64,000 nucleotides of DNA from Pyrinomonadaceae bacterium (GCA_021228405.1 JAJQRF010000004.1:186001-250000); one strand, 5' to 3'; positions 36,196 through 45,406 are shown, counted from the stretch's first letter. Numbers and translations are program-made. Notes: generated from the letters alone by a model not told the origin.

Positions 36196-37362
36196 ATGAA
36201 ACCATTTTCGACCGCGATCTTGTTTTTGTTTTGTTTTGTTTCGATCATTTCCGCGCAATCGGGCAGACGCATCACGGCAACACCGACTCCGACTCCGGCG
36301 GCGGTCGAAGATGCGTCGGAATATTCCGAATCGAAAGCGAGCAAACGCATCAAGCCGAGCACCGAACCGCGTTTTCGCGGCGTAAATGCGGGAAACGATG
36401 CGACCGTTCAGCCGAAAAGCATCGAAACGCCGAATGGCGACGAGGATGAAGTCGTCAAGGTCGAAACCAATCTCGTGACGATTCCCGTTTCGGTTTTCGA
36501 CCGCAACGGTTTGTATATTCCGAATCTGCGGCGCACCGATTTCAAAATTTTCGAGGACGGCAAGGAACAGGAAATCGCTTATTTCGGAACGTCGGAAAAG
36601 CCTTTTACGGTCGTTTTACTGCTCGATACGAGTCCTTCGACCGAATACAAGATCGACGAGATCAGACAAGCCGCGATCGCTTTCGTTGACCAACTCAAAG
36701 CGCAGGACAGCGTAATGGTCATCGAATTCGACGCGAACGTGCACGTTTTGACCGAAGCGACGAACGACCGGCAAAGAATTTACAAAGCGATTCAGGAAGC
36801 GGATTTCGGCGGCGGAACTTCGCTTTACGATGCGGTCGATTTTTCGCTCCGCAAACGTTTGAGCAAGGTTGAAGGCAGAAAAGCGATCGTTTTATTTACC
36901 GACGGCGTTGATACGACTTCGAGCAAAGCGGGCTATGACAGCACGCTCCGCGATGCCGAAGAATCCGATTCGCTCATCTTTCCGATCTATTACAACACCT
37001 ATTTTCAAAACCGAAACAGCGGCGGCGTGATGTCTTCGCCGTTTCCCTTTCCCGGTAGCGGGCAAAGACAAGCGCGCGGAACGCGTCCGCAGGATTACGC
37101 GCTCGGCAGAAAATATCTCGACGAGCTTGCCGAAAGCACGGGCGGCAGAGTTTTTCGCCCCGAAGCGACGGCGGGCGGTTTGACGGCGGCGTTTGAAGGA
37201 ATCGCCGAAGAACTACGCCGTCAATACAGCATCGGCTATTATCCGAGCGAAGAAGGCAGAGCCGGACAGCGCAAAAACATCAAAGTCCGCGTCAATCGCC
37301 CGAATCTGGTCATTCGTTCGCGTGACAGCTACATCGTCGGTTCGGAGAATAAACCGGGCTGA
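36196..37362 (+). CDS. VWFA-related acidobacterial-domain protein 2
   Basis: A 388-residue secreted protein, the second of its family here. The signal peptide ends near IISAQ, followed by a Thr/Pro-rich linker (ATPTPTPAA). The pre-domain VKVETNLVTIPVSVFDRNG and FKIFEDGKEQEIAYF is the acidobacterial-type signature. The metal site reads LLDTSPST, and VLFTDGVDTTSSKAG supplies the second loop. The insert FPFPGSGQRQARGTRPQ and the C-terminal YSIGYYPSEEG complete the fold. An AAAGGA site precedes ATG 36196. It is longer than the 6599-7489 paralogue. The partner is unknown. Confidence 0.88.
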   Translation: MKPFSTAILFLFCFVSIISAQSGRRITATPTPTPAAVEDASEYSESKASKRIKPSTEPRFRGVNAGNDATVQPKSIETPNGDEDEVVKVETNLVTIPVSVFDRNGLYIPNLRRTDFKIFEDGKEQEIAYFGTSEKPFTVVLLLDTSPSTEYKIDEIRQAAIAFVDQLKAQDSVMVIEFDANVHVLTEATNDRQRIYKAIQEADFGGGTSLYDAVDFSLRKRLSKVEGRKAIVLFTDGVDTTSSKAGYDSTLRDAEESDSLIFPIYYNTYFQNRNSGGVMSSPFPFPGSGQRQARGTRPQDYALGRKYLDELAESTGGRVFRPEATAGGLTAAFEGIAEELRRQYSIGYYPSEEGRAGQRKNIKVRVNRPNLVIRSRDSYIVGSENKPG

Positions 37363-37392
37363 TTTTGTGCGTTCGCGCCAGCATCGGGCGAT

Positions 37393-37587
37393 TGTGGCGG
37401 ATAAAAGCCATCTGCCGTGTAAAAACCTGTCTGACGTGTAAAAAGCCATTTGTGGCGGATAAAAGCTAACTGGCTCGTAGAAAGCCGTCTGGCTCGGTAA
37501 AAAGCTATCTGGCTTGTAAAAGTCTGTCTGGCTCGTAAAAATTCATCAGAAACTTAAAAAGTCTGTCTGAAACTGCAAAAGACGGTT
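37393..37587. repeat. Degenerate 19-20-bp tandem array
   Basis: About ten adjoining, imperfect copies of a unit resembling TGGCTCGTAAAAAGCCGTC, each 19 or 20 bases long, with conserved core GTAAAA. There are no unique spacers between the copies, so it is not a CRISPR. It fills part of the 376-base gene-free stretch after the VWFA gene; the rest of that stretch holds a terminator and paired palindromes. Confidence 0.8.
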
Positions 37588-37609
37588 CGGATTTCCCGAA
37601 GCCGTCTTT
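37578..37609 (+). terminator. Terminator-like hairpin at the end of the array
   Basis: AAAGACGG-TTCGG (37578-37590) pairs with CCGAA-GCCGTCTTT (37596-37609), with one bulge and a short loop. The following tract is T-rich but interrupted. It may end VWFA gene transcripts. Confidence 0.5.
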
Positions 37610-37620
37610 CGTCTTAACGG

Positions 37621-37708
37621 TCGAACAAACTTCAGTTTGTTCAAAAGCGTTAGATTAAAGTCAGTTTTTTTACCTTTCCACGAATTGAACAAACTGAAGT
37701 TTGTTCGA
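37621..37708. repeat. Paired 24-bp inverted palindromes
   Basis: A near-palindrome (GAACAAACT-TC-AGTTTGTTC, 37623-37642) and its exact reverse complement at 37687-37706. The identity extends to 24 bases (37621-37644 against 37685-37708). Each unit alone can form a hairpin, and the pair can form a long stem. It lies between convergent genes. Confidence 0.85.
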
Positions 37709-37738
37709 CATTTTTTCACTTCTTTTGTGATCGAATCT

Positions 37739-39289
37739 TTATACTTTATCGCGCCATTTCAAGACTTCTTCGCGTAAGATCGGGTTTTGCTGAAAACTTC
37801 CCGTGTGACCTTGCGCGGCGGTGGCGCGTTGGATGTGCCAGTAACTCAAGCCGAGTTTGCCCGTCGCTCTCACAAAACGGCTTCGTGCGAGAAATTTGCC
37901 GTTAAATAATCCGCCGAGAATCCACGCCGAACTTTTGAACGCCGAGGTCGCCGTGTCCGCTAGTTCCTGAGGAATCAAACCTCGTGCGATGTCTATCGCC
38001 AGCATTTCCTTGAGAATCTTGTTCTGGCGATACATCACGTAGAACGAAAATCCGACGAAGATCAGGAAAAACGGCACTTGCAGAAGAACGTAAGAAACGA
38101 AAAATCCCTGAATTCCGCCGACGGTCGCCACGCCGTTCCAGAAAGCGTGAAGCGCGACGGCGGCAAAATAGCCGACCAAAGGCATCGCAATCCGCACGAA
38201 AATATTATGCGATTCGCGCGCAATGCCGCATCCGATTCCCGTCATCGCCGTAAACGTAACGTGCGCAAAGGGCGACATAATCCCGCGCAGAACGAACAGC
38301 ATCACCAGACCGTCCGTGCCGCCCAGACTGATTCCGCGCCCGTAATAAAGCACGTTTTCAACCGTCGCAAACCCGAGCGCGATCACGCCCGCAAACACGA
38401 TTCCGTCGAGTATATCGTCAAAATATTTGCGGAAAAATATCAAAAGAATCACCACGCCCAAGCCTTTCGTGCCTTCTTCAAAAACGGGCGCGGAAATGAC
38501 TGCGCCGATAAATTCGCCGAAAAGCGAACCCAAAACCGTGTTGATGACAAACGAGATCAGCACCGCGACCAACGCGCCCCAAGCAAAAGCGAGCGCGAGC
38601 AGCCAGACCGGTTCGGGATCGTAGCGGTCGATCCAGATGAGCGGCAAAATATAGAACATCGCGGGAATGAACGCCACGAACGTCGCCATCACCGCCGCGC
38701 CGATGCCGACGCTCGCAAACATTATCAAACTCACGATGATTCCGAGAAAAATTATCCCGAACATCGTCACGCCGATGCCGATGTATTTTCCCGTGTTGTT
38801 TTCGGGCTTTGCCGCCGCAATATCCAGATTTCCCAGACCGAGATGCGAAATCGATTTTTGAACGCTGACGGGCTGATTTTGCGCCGCTTGGTTGAACTGT
38901 TGCGCCTGATAATCACGGAAGCTCGCTTGCGGTTGATAATTTGCGGTTTGCGGTTGATATGAACTCTGCGCCGCAAAAGATGTTCCGTCGATTCTGACAA
39001 AAGCTTCGACCCCGTTTTTGCCGAACTGCACCGTGTCGCCCGAATTCAGCCTGACAGTCTGCACTTTCTCGCCGTTGACGAGCGTTCCGTTCGTGCTGTT
39101 GTTGTCTGTAATGTAAAAACCGTCCTGTTTCGCTTCGATAAAGGCGTGCTGTTTGGAAGCCACGCGTTCCGATAAAGGATCGAAACGGATACTGCAATTA
39201 TCGCCCCTGCCGATGGTTAAAAAACCGCTCTCCAAATCGAAACTTCTGCCTGAAAGCGAGCCGCCGTTGATTGTCAGAATTAATTTCAT
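37739..39289 (-). CDS. FHA-domain PrsW-family membrane protease
   Basis: A 516-residue fusion. Residues 1-100 are a forkhead-associated domain that reads phospho-threonine: GRGDNCSIRF, the SKQHAF turn and NNSTNGTLVNG are all present. A Gln-rich linker (about residues 100-150) leads to a polytopic PrsW domain (M82 family) with the catalytic motifs FEEGTKGLG, FATVENVLYYG, SPFAHVTFTAMTG and LHAFWNG. PrsW proteases cut anti-sigma factors or similar membrane proteins. The fusion suggests that proteolysis is gated by a Ser/Thr kinase signal. No kinase or anti-sigma gene is nearby. The C-terminal tail is about 75 residues. Confidence 0.88.
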   Translation of the reverse strand: MKLILTINGGSLSGRSFDLESGFLTIGRGDNCSIRFDPLSERVASKQHAFIEAKQDGFYITDNNSTNGTLVNGEKVQTVRLNSGDTVQFGKNGVEAFVRIDGTSFAAQSSYQPQTANYQPQASFRDYQAQQFNQAAQNQPVSVQKSISHLGLGNLDIAAAKPENNTGKYIGIGVTMFGIIFLGIIVSLIMFASVGIGAAVMATFVAFIPAMFYILPLIWIDRYDPEPVWLLALAFAWGALVAVLISFVINTVLGSLFGEFIGAVISAPVFEEGTKGLGVVILLIFFRKYFDDILDGIVFAGVIALGFATVENVLYYGRGISLGGTDGLVMLFVLRGIMSPFAHVTFTAMTGIGCGIARESHNIFVRIAMPLVGYFAAVALHAFWNGVATVGGIQGFFVSYVLLQVPFFLIFVGFSFYVMYRQNKILKEMLAIDIARGLIPQELADTATSAFKSSAWILGGLFNGKFLARSRFVRATGKLGLSYWHIQRATAAQGHTGSFQQNPILREEVLKWRDKV

Positions 39290-39309
39290 AAAGCAATGAT
39301 AAAAAGAAA

Positions 39310-39346
39310 AAATCCAAAGTCAAATTTTTAAAATGACTTTGGATTT
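39310..39346 (-). terminator. Terminator of the LVIVD/FG-GAP gene
   Basis: A perfect 13-bp stem, AAATCCAAAGTCA (39310-39322) against 39334-39346, with an 11-nt loop. Reading the minus strand, a T-rich run follows. It lies 23 bases past the stop of the surface protein. Confidence 0.85.
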
Positions 39347-39369
39347 CAATGCAGGAATTTACGAATTAT

Positions 39370-41955
39370 TTACTGCGCCTGAACCGAAGCGGGAGAAGGT
39401 CGGTCGCCCGTCTGTCCGAAAGTTTTCGAGGCAAACGCGCCGTTTGAGCTGTTCAACCGATACCAGGCGTTCGCGCCCGGACGAAAGACGGAAACATCCG
39501 TTTTGCCGTCGCCGTCGTAATCGGCAGGAACGGGAATATCGTCCGACAAACCGAATCCGAGAATGCTCAACGAATTGTTGGTCGAATTCAGAATATACCA
39601 GTAACCTTCGGATGCGCGGTAAACGGCATAATCCGTTTTGCTGTCGCCGTCGTAATCGCCGACCAGAGGTTTATCGGTCGCCGTTCCGAACGAAACGAAA
39701 AGCGGAATGCTCGACGAGCTTTGCAAAACATACCAAACGCCGTTGCGGTAAACCGCCTGATCGGGCTTTCCGTCGCCTTCAAAATCGCCGACGACGGGTT
39801 TATCGCCGGCGGTTCCCCAACCGACCGCTTTAAAACCGAGCGTGCTCTGCAAAATATACCAAACGCCGTTCGACGGTCGGAAAACCGCCACGTCCGTTTT
39901 GCCGTCCGCATCGTAATCAGCCGCAACGGGAATATCGCCGCTCGATCCCCAATTGACGGCGCGGAATCCGCTCGAACTTCCCAGAATATACCAGCTTCCC
40001 GCCGAGGCGCGGAAAACCGCATAATCCGCTTTGCCGTCGCCGTCATAATCGCCCGCCGCGATTCGATCTTCGCTCGTGCCGAAAGGCGTTGACGAAAACG
40101 CATTGTTCCCGCTTGATTCGATGCTCCAATTTCCGTTTGAAGGCGTAAAGACCGAAAAATCCGTCTTGCCGTCGCCGTCAAAATCGGAAACGTTGTTTTT
40201 CGCGGGTGCGTTTGAATTTCTGGTATCAAGGATCAGCAACCCGCTGTTCATATCAGCCGCGATGACTTTGTCCTCGCCCAGAAGCGGGAAAACCGTCCAG
40301 TTTCCGTTGTAATTCGTCGGAATCGCATTCGCAAAATCACTCAGCCCGCAAGCCACGTCCCAGGGTTCTTCCGATGTCGTAAACGGATTTTCGAGCGCAG
40401 TAAATTGCGGTTGATAAGTATCGTATTGTCCGACTCTTTTCGGGTCGGTCGGATTTGAAAGATCGAAAACCTGCGTTCCCGCCTGATACCAAGCAATGTA
40501 AAGTTTATTTCCCAAAACGACCGGATTATGCGGCGTGATCGCGTTCAAACCGAGTTGCGTCGTTCTGATCGTTCTAACGATGAAAGGAGATGCCGGATTG
40601 ACGACATCGATCACGCGCAGATCGCCTGAATTTACGTCGTTTGCGTCCGCCGCTTCACGGCAACTGTATAAATAGTTGCAATCGTCACAGCCCGAAGCCT
40701 TGCTGATCGTATTTCCACTGATAAATATTTGATTGTCGGGACTTTTCCAAACAATTGATGCCGAATCGATCTTCGCGCTCGAAATCGTCGTGTTTTTGTG
40801 AAACAGAACGCCGTTTACCAATAAAGGTTTGGCAAGCAGATTAGGCGAACCCGATTGTGTTGGAAGCGGAGTTTGGCTCGTGTATAAAAGTTCCGAATTT
40901 CGGAAATATTTCACCGTTCCCGCTTCGATGGAGATTTTCAAAACGTCGCCGACGGCAGGTGTAAACGTCGCTTTGCTCGAATTTCTTTCGACCACTTCGC
41001 CCGTAAAAACTCCCGAACCGTTCTTTTTAACTAAAAACGAGAACGGAAAATCTGGAAATTCGGTCGTGCGGTGCGTTACCAGACCGAAACGCCGTTCGGC
41101 AGTCGAAGTTTCGCCTTGCCCGGGCTGAAAAGTAAATTCAGCCGAACTCGTCGCATTCGTTATTTTCTGGTCGGAATTCGCGTAAATTATCCCGTCATAG
41201 TTCCAGGTGCTGTGATTCTGCGTGTTTCCCGCGCCCGAACCGAGGATCGAACCGAGCGAAACGGGCGTTTGCGTCGCGACGTTGGAAATATCCCAAATTT
41301 CGGTTCGTCCGCCCCAACCCGAAAGATAAAGCCGATTATGACGCACGAACATCGCGTGAATGAAAACCGTGTCCGCCGGAGTGATGTCGCGCACGAAAAC
41401 GGGACTTGCCGGATTGCTGATGTTGATGATCCTGATATTTCTCTGCGCCGAGTTGAAATTTGAATTTTCGATCAGATAATCGCCCCAGACGACCATTTCG
41501 TGAATTCCGCGATAACCGTTTCCGCTGTTCGGATCGACTACGCCGAGCAAAACCGGATTATACGGATCGCTCAGATCGACAATGTGCACGCCGACTCCCG
41601 TCGTGTTGCTTCCCGAACCGAAATAGCCGCGATTTCCGACGACGATCGCTTCCAGAAATTGCTGATTCGGCGACGGGTTATACCACGAAGCCAGCACCGG
41701 CGCGTCGGGGTTTGAAATGTCGTAAATAAACACGCCGCGGCAATTATAACTTCCCTGCACGGCGATGTTCCCGTCGGCATAAATATCCGAAAACTTCCAG
41801 GTTTGCGTTCCCGAAACGACCGTGCAATTCGGCGTTAACTGCGAACGAAGCCGGACTTTCTGGGCAGTAGCCTCAAAAGCCGAACTGACAATAAATACTC
41901 CGATGGCGAAAAAAATAAATGAAAATCTTCCGATTTTGTTGGCTGAACGACTCAC
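39370..41955 (-). CDS. LVIVD/choice-of-anchor and FG-GAP repeat surface protein
   Basis: An exported protein of about 861 residues. The preferred start is GTG 41955, which has AGGAG five bases upstream and opens into a signal peptide ending near ATAQ; the longer ATG frame would place 25 residues before it. Residues about 30-560 carry LVIVD-type blades (VFIYDISNPDAPVLASW, VHIVDLSDPYNPVLLG, IRIINISNPASPVFVRD). The C-terminal 270 residues hold about six VCBS/FG-GAP repeats of about 45 residues, each with a DYDGDGKTD-type calcium loop and an FRPSNGVWYIL strand. The secreted location and Ca binding are inferred from these families. The function is unknown. Confidence 0.87.
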   Translation of the reverse strand: MSRSANKIGRFSFIFFAIGVFIVSSAFEATAQKVRLRSQLTPNCTVVSGTQTWKFSDIYADGNIAVQGSYNCRGVFIYDISNPDAPVLASWYNPSPNQQFLEAIVVGNRGYFGSGSNTTGVGVHIVDLSDPYNPVLLGVVDPNSGNGYRGIHEMVVWGDYLIENSNFNSAQRNIRIINISNPASPVFVRDITPADTVFIHAMFVRHNRLYLSGWGGRTEIWDISNVATQTPVSLGSILGSGAGNTQNHSTWNYDGIIYANSDQKITNATSSAEFTFQPGQGETSTAERRFGLVTHRTTEFPDFPFSFLVKKNGSGVFTGEVVERNSSKATFTPAVGDVLKISIEAGTVKYFRNSELLYTSQTPLPTQSGSPNLLAKPLLVNGVLFHKNTTISSAKIDSASIVWKSPDNQIFISGNTISKASGCDDCNYLYSCREAADANDVNSGDLRVIDVVNPASPFIVRTIRTTQLGLNAITPHNPVVLGNKLYIAWYQAGTQVFDLSNPTDPKRVGQYDTYQPQFTALENPFTTSEEPWDVACGLSDFANAIPTNYNGNWTVFPLLGEDKVIAADMNSGLLILDTRNSNAPAKNNVSDFDGDGKTDFSVFTPSNGNWSIESSGNNAFSSTPFGTSEDRIAAGDYDGDGKADYAVFRASAGSWYILGSSSGFRAVNWGSSGDIPVAADYDADGKTDVAVFRPSNGVWYILQSTLGFKAVGWGTAGDKPVVGDFEGDGKPDQAVYRNGVWYVLQSSSSIPLFVSFGTATDKPLVGDYDGDSKTDYAVYRASEGYWYILNSTNNSLSILGFGLSDDIPVPADYDGDGKTDVSVFRPGANAWYRLNSSNGAFASKTFGQTGDRPSPASVQAQ

Positions 41956-42081
41956 GATAACTCCTGATATTTTGAAATAGTGCGTGGAAAATTTAAGCAA
42001 TAATTTATGCGTAATAATGCGAAAAAGCAAGAAATGACGATTTGATAAAATCGTTTATCCTGCTTTTTCTGAAATTTATTT

Positions 42082-42855
42082 TTATGACGCTTGCGAAGCC
42101 GAACGCATCACAAGATCAAAAGTTCCCGGCGCGACTTTTTTGAAGCGGCGGTTTCGGTTTAATGAAACTGCAATGGAAATGGTCGGATTGTTTCCCTTAA
42201 ATTCCATTCCGCCCGCCACCAAAAGATTAAAAAGCTCGTTGACGTGCAAAGACGTTCCCGCTTCGCGCAGCAGCAATGTGCAAGCCTGCGTGATCGTGCG
42301 GTCGGCAAACCGGTTGCTGATCGGTTCGATATTATGTCCGATCGAAGGAACGTTCCGCGCATTATTGATATAAGCTATCGGATTATTATTGTTGTTCCGA
42401 TAATTGTTCGGCTGATTATTCTGCGGCGGCTGATTGTTATAATAATTCGGCTGATTATTTTGCTGATTATTATGCTGATTCGGCTGATTGTTATAATGAT
42501 TCGGCTGATTATTTTGCTGATTATTATAATGATTCGGCTGATTATTTTGCTGATTCATCCGCGGTGCCGGACGGCGAATGTCTTGCGGAATTTCGTAATC
42601 GTCGTCAACGTGCATACTTTTGGGCAAATTCCAATTGTTTTTGCCTGAACGCATCGTCGCCAAAAGGCTGTAAATAGCCGATTCAGTCTGCGCCGCACTG
42701 TTTTCGAGTGCTTCGATCTCCTGCCGCAAACGGTTTGCTTCCGCTTCCACTTCATTTAAACGGGTAATCAGACGCTGTTGGGCGTTTCGTGTTTGGCGCA
42801 AACTTTGTTCCAAAGTGGCGATTAAATTTTCATCTAGCATAAAGTCGTTTGACAT
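42082..42855 (-). CDS. Coiled-coil, N/Q-rich, HARE-HTH-like protein
   Basis: A 257-residue cytoplasmic protein. Residues about 6-70 form a coiled coil (LRQTRNAQQRLITRLNEVEA). About residues 100-170 are a low-complexity Asn/Gln/Pro/His/Tyr tract with repeated units such as NQPNHYNNQQN. The C-terminal 65 residues form a winged helix resembling HARE-HTH (ACTLLLREAGTSLHVNELFN, then FKKVAPGTFDLV). HARE-HTH domains link DNA-modifying or chromatin enzymes to DNA in other proteins. The middle tract is prion-like. The ATG at 42855 touches a heptad repeat; an ATG at 42840 is an alternative start. The function is unknown. Confidence 0.78.
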   Translation of the reverse strand: MSNDFMLDENLIATLEQSLRQTRNAQQRLITRLNEVEAEANRLRQEIEALENSAAQTESAIYSLLATMRSGKNNWNLPKSMHVDDDYEIPQDIRRPAPRMNQQNNQPNHYNNQQNNQPNHYNNQPNQHNNQQNNQPNYYNNQPPQNNQPNNYRNNNNNPIAYINNARNVPSIGHNIEPISNRFADRTITQACTLLLREAGTSLHVNELFNLLVAGGMEFKGNNPTISIAVSLNRNRRFKKVAPGTFDLVMRSASQAS

Positions 42856-42910
42856 TTAGCATCTAATATTTGAAACGAAAATGTCAGATATTAAATGATA
42901 GATATTAAAG
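42851..42910. repeat. Imperfect heptad-type inverted repeat
   Basis: Two arms (about 42853-42872 and 42890-42910) pair at roughly 15 of 20 positions and share 7-bp periodicity (ATATTAA, ATGATAG). It fills the gap between the HARE-HTH start and the polyprenyl synthase stop, as the clearer hairpins do at 7486 and 20304. Confidence 0.55.
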
Positions 42911-42916
42911 AATTTG

Positions 42917-43936
42917 TTATTTTGCCCGCTCGATCATATAGCCCGGAATGTCTTCCAAAGCTAAACGATACTCTGTTTCCGTTAAAACATCAAGATTTTT
43001 TCGTGCTTTGTCGGCAAACGAATAAGCCATTTCGCGGGTTTCGGTAAGCGTGTGGTGAGTTTCGAGCAGTTCGAGCACAGATTCTCTCGAAATCACCGTG
43101 TAATCGCCGTCGCGCATTATCTGATCGAGTTTTTCTTTGATCTCAGGTTTCTTTTTAACCAGTAAGATGAGCGGATAAGTGAGTTTTCCTTCCAAAAGAT
43201 CGGCTCCGGCGGCTTTTCCGAGAACGTCTTCATCCGCCGTAAAATCGAGCGAATCGTCGGCAAGCTGAAAGGCAACGCCGAGATTCATCCCGTAATCGCG
43301 TAAAGCGTTTTGCGTTTTCTTGTCCGCACCGCCGAGAATCGCGCCGATCTCGCAACAGGCTGAAAATAAGAAAGCGGTCTTGCGGCGCAAAATGTCGAAA
43401 TAATCTTCTTCGCCGATGTCGGTTCGACCGAGCATTGTCAATTGAATCAATTCGCCTTCGGTCATCTTTCGCGTCAAACGCGTCAAAATGTCGAGAATTT
43501 CCAGGCTTCTTTCCTTCAAACTTGTTTCAAACGCCGACATATAAAGCCAATCGCCCATCAAAACCGCCGATTGATTTCCGAAACGCGCATTGACCGATGC
43601 ACGGTTCCGGCGCGTATTCGCATTGTCGATTATGTCATCGTGCACGAGCGTTGCCGTGTGGAGCATTTCCATCACGGTCGCCAAACGAATCGCGTTTTCC
43701 TTCGACGCATTGCCGCCGACCGCATAAGTCGAAAGCAGAAGTAAAGCCGGACGCACGCGTTTCCCGCCCGACGCGCGCAGATAATCGCCGAGATAATTGA
43801 TGACCTGAATATTAGAACTCGCCTGCCGTTCGTATTCGGTTTCGACCAGAGCCATCTCGTTTTTGATGAGGCTGAAAATCTTTTTCGCCGCGATCTGCGG
43901 GTTTAATTTGTCTGTAATCGGTGCAAATTTCTGCAT
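42917..43936 (-). CDS. ispB: Trans-polyprenyl diphosphate synthase
   Basis: A 339-residue isoprenyl synthase that extends farnesyl or geranylgeranyl diphosphate to the long side chain of quinones. The first Asp-rich motif is LVHDDIIDNANTRR and the second is QLADDSLDFTADE. GKRVRPALLLLSTYA is also typical. The second motif and overall length fit the octaprenyl/heptaprenyl group, but the chain length cannot be read from sequence alone. The gene follows a membrane protein on the same strand by six bases. Confidence 0.92.
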   Translation of the reverse strand: MQKFAPITDKLNPQIAAKKIFSLIKNEMALVETEYERQASSNIQVINYLGDYLRASGGKRVRPALLLLSTYAVGGNASKENAIRLATVMEMLHTATLVHDDIIDNANTRRNRASVNARFGNQSAVLMGDWLYMSAFETSLKERSLEILDILTRLTRKMTEGELIQLTMLGRTDIGEEDYFDILRRKTAFLFSACCEIGAILGGADKKTQNALRDYGMNLGVAFQLADDSLDFTADEDVLGKAAGADLLEGKLTYPLILLVKKKPEIKEKLDQIMRDGDYTVISRESVLELLETHHTLTETREMAYSFADKARKNLDVLTETEYRLALEDIPGYMIERAK

Positions 43937-43942
43937 TGAATT

Positions 43943-45361
43943 TTAATTTCCTAATCCGAATTGCTGTGCTAAAAAGGCTCCGTAACTTTCTGAAACCGTC
44001 GCAAAGAAAATCTTCTCAAAACCATAGTTTACCGCATCTTTTTCATTGAAAGTGCTCGATTTCAACCTCGGCGGCAAAATATCGAACTGTGTTTCAAAAG
44101 GAGCTTCCGAATCGCCCGTTTTCATTGAAAAATTAAATAAATATCTCGCTCCCGGATAATAACTCGTTTGCCCGCTTCCGTTGGCTGTCATAAAGAACGT
44201 GTAAAACATTTCCTCTGATTTTGACGTGTAATTTATTTCAATCGACGGTTTGTCGTTCGGCAGATCATTGACTCTTTCAAAATTTACGAGATTGTTTTTG
44301 GCAAATTTATAAAAAACCTGCCGAATGTCGCCGAAGAGTTTATTTTTTCGATCTTCTTCGAGATTTGCGGGAATCGCCGAATAATAAGGATAGACCGAAA
44401 GCCGATATTCATTTTTCAGTTTTTCGACCACGGCATCGTCCAATTCTCTTTTTTCCGTGACTTTGACATAAATCTTTCGGTCGGGATTTTTGGAAACTTT
44501 GTCCAGAACGCTCGAAAAAATTCTGACCGCGTCGGGATTCGAGTCCTTCTTGACGGTCGCTTCGTAATCGGTTTTCAATTTCCCGACAAATTCGCCGATC
44601 TTTGCATCGGCTTCGGCGACAAATGCGCCGTTCGGATGCGCCGATTTGTATTTTTCGTATGATTCGATCGTGTTTTCCCTGAGCGTCTGTTCCCAGATCA
44701 ATCGGTCGTCCGAGTTTCGGTTCAGTTTCTGCGCCGTAAAACTCAAAACGCCTGTTAAGATCAAAGCCGCCGCCAAACCGCCGACATAAAGCAAAACCGA
44801 TTTTGCGGGTTTGTAGGCAAATTCCGTTTTTTGAAAATCTTCCAATAAACCTTTGTTCGCATTTGCCTTCCATCCGTCAAAAGCATCGACTATTTCGTGC
44901 GCCTCCTTTTCAAACGAAACGGGAACGAAAATCTGTCTTTCGCCGCTCCAAACTTCCAATCTTTTCGTATCTTCCAGATAACGAACCGCTTCAAGCTGTT
45001 TCAGATTCCAGGCTTCGACCGAATCAGAATCGAGGATCAAAAATTCGTCGCGCGTGAAAACGTAGGTATTTTTCAGTTTTGCCGCGTAAAATTTCAGAAT
45101 TTTGAAAGCGCAGAAAACGAGAATCAGCGCGGCAATAAATGTCAGTCCGGCAAAAAGCCAGAACATCCAATCTTCCCAGAGAATGTTTTGCGTGGCGGCA
45201 AACAAATAAATAAACCAAACGACCGCCGCCGCCAGTCCGACCCAGTAAAGAATCGAAAGTTTGGCGGAAAAAACGATTCGTTCGTCGCCGCGTCTTTGCA
45301 GAATAAGTAATTTATTTCGTATTTCCTGAGGGAGCTTTGCGAAACTCAGTTTGGTATTCAT
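43943..45361 (-). CDS. Membrane-anchored protein, unknown function
   Basis: A 472-residue protein. Two hydrophobic helices lie near the N-terminus (about residues 38-56 and 70-93), followed by a PH-like segment (YVFTRDEFLILDSD) that resembles the bPH/DUF domains of membrane proteins. A further helix near residues 190-208 precedes a long periplasm-facing or cytosolic C-terminal part with AHPNGAFVAEADAKIGEF. It is next to the polyprenyl synthase on the same strand (six bases). I do not recognise the family as a whole. Confidence 0.75.
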   Translation of the reverse strand: MNTKLSFAKLPQEIRNKLLILQRRGDERIVFSAKLSILYWVGLAAAVVWFIYLFAATQNILWEDWMFWLFAGLTFIAALILVFCAFKILKFYAAKLKNTYVFTRDEFLILDSDSVEAWNLKQLEAVRYLEDTKRLEVWSGERQIFVPVSFEKEAHEIVDAFDGWKANANKGLLEDFQKTEFAYKPAKSVLLYVGGLAAALILTGVLSFTAQKLNRNSDDRLIWEQTLRENTIESYEKYKSAHPNGAFVAEADAKIGEFVGKLKTDYEATVKKDSNPDAVRIFSSVLDKVSKNPDRKIYVKVTEKRELDDAVVEKLKNEYRLSVYPYYSAIPANLEEDRKNKLFGDIRQVFYKFAKNNLVNFERVNDLPNDKPSIEINYTSKSEEMFYTFFMTANGSGQTSYYPGARYLFNFSMKTGDSEAPFETQFDILPPRLKSSTFNEKDAVNYGFEKIFFATVSESYGAFLAQQFGLGN

Positions 45362-45406
45362 TGTTCTTTCGGTAATTTTATAATTCGAGAAAATTATTCG
45401 GCGGAA

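Noticed and set aside
37393-37587. CRISPR-like appearance of the 19-20-bp array
   Set aside because: There are no spacers of constant length and no cas genes.
38078-38962. Plus-strand frame of 294 residues, His/Arg-rich
   Set aside because: It is antisense to the FHA-PrsW gene and has biased composition without domains.
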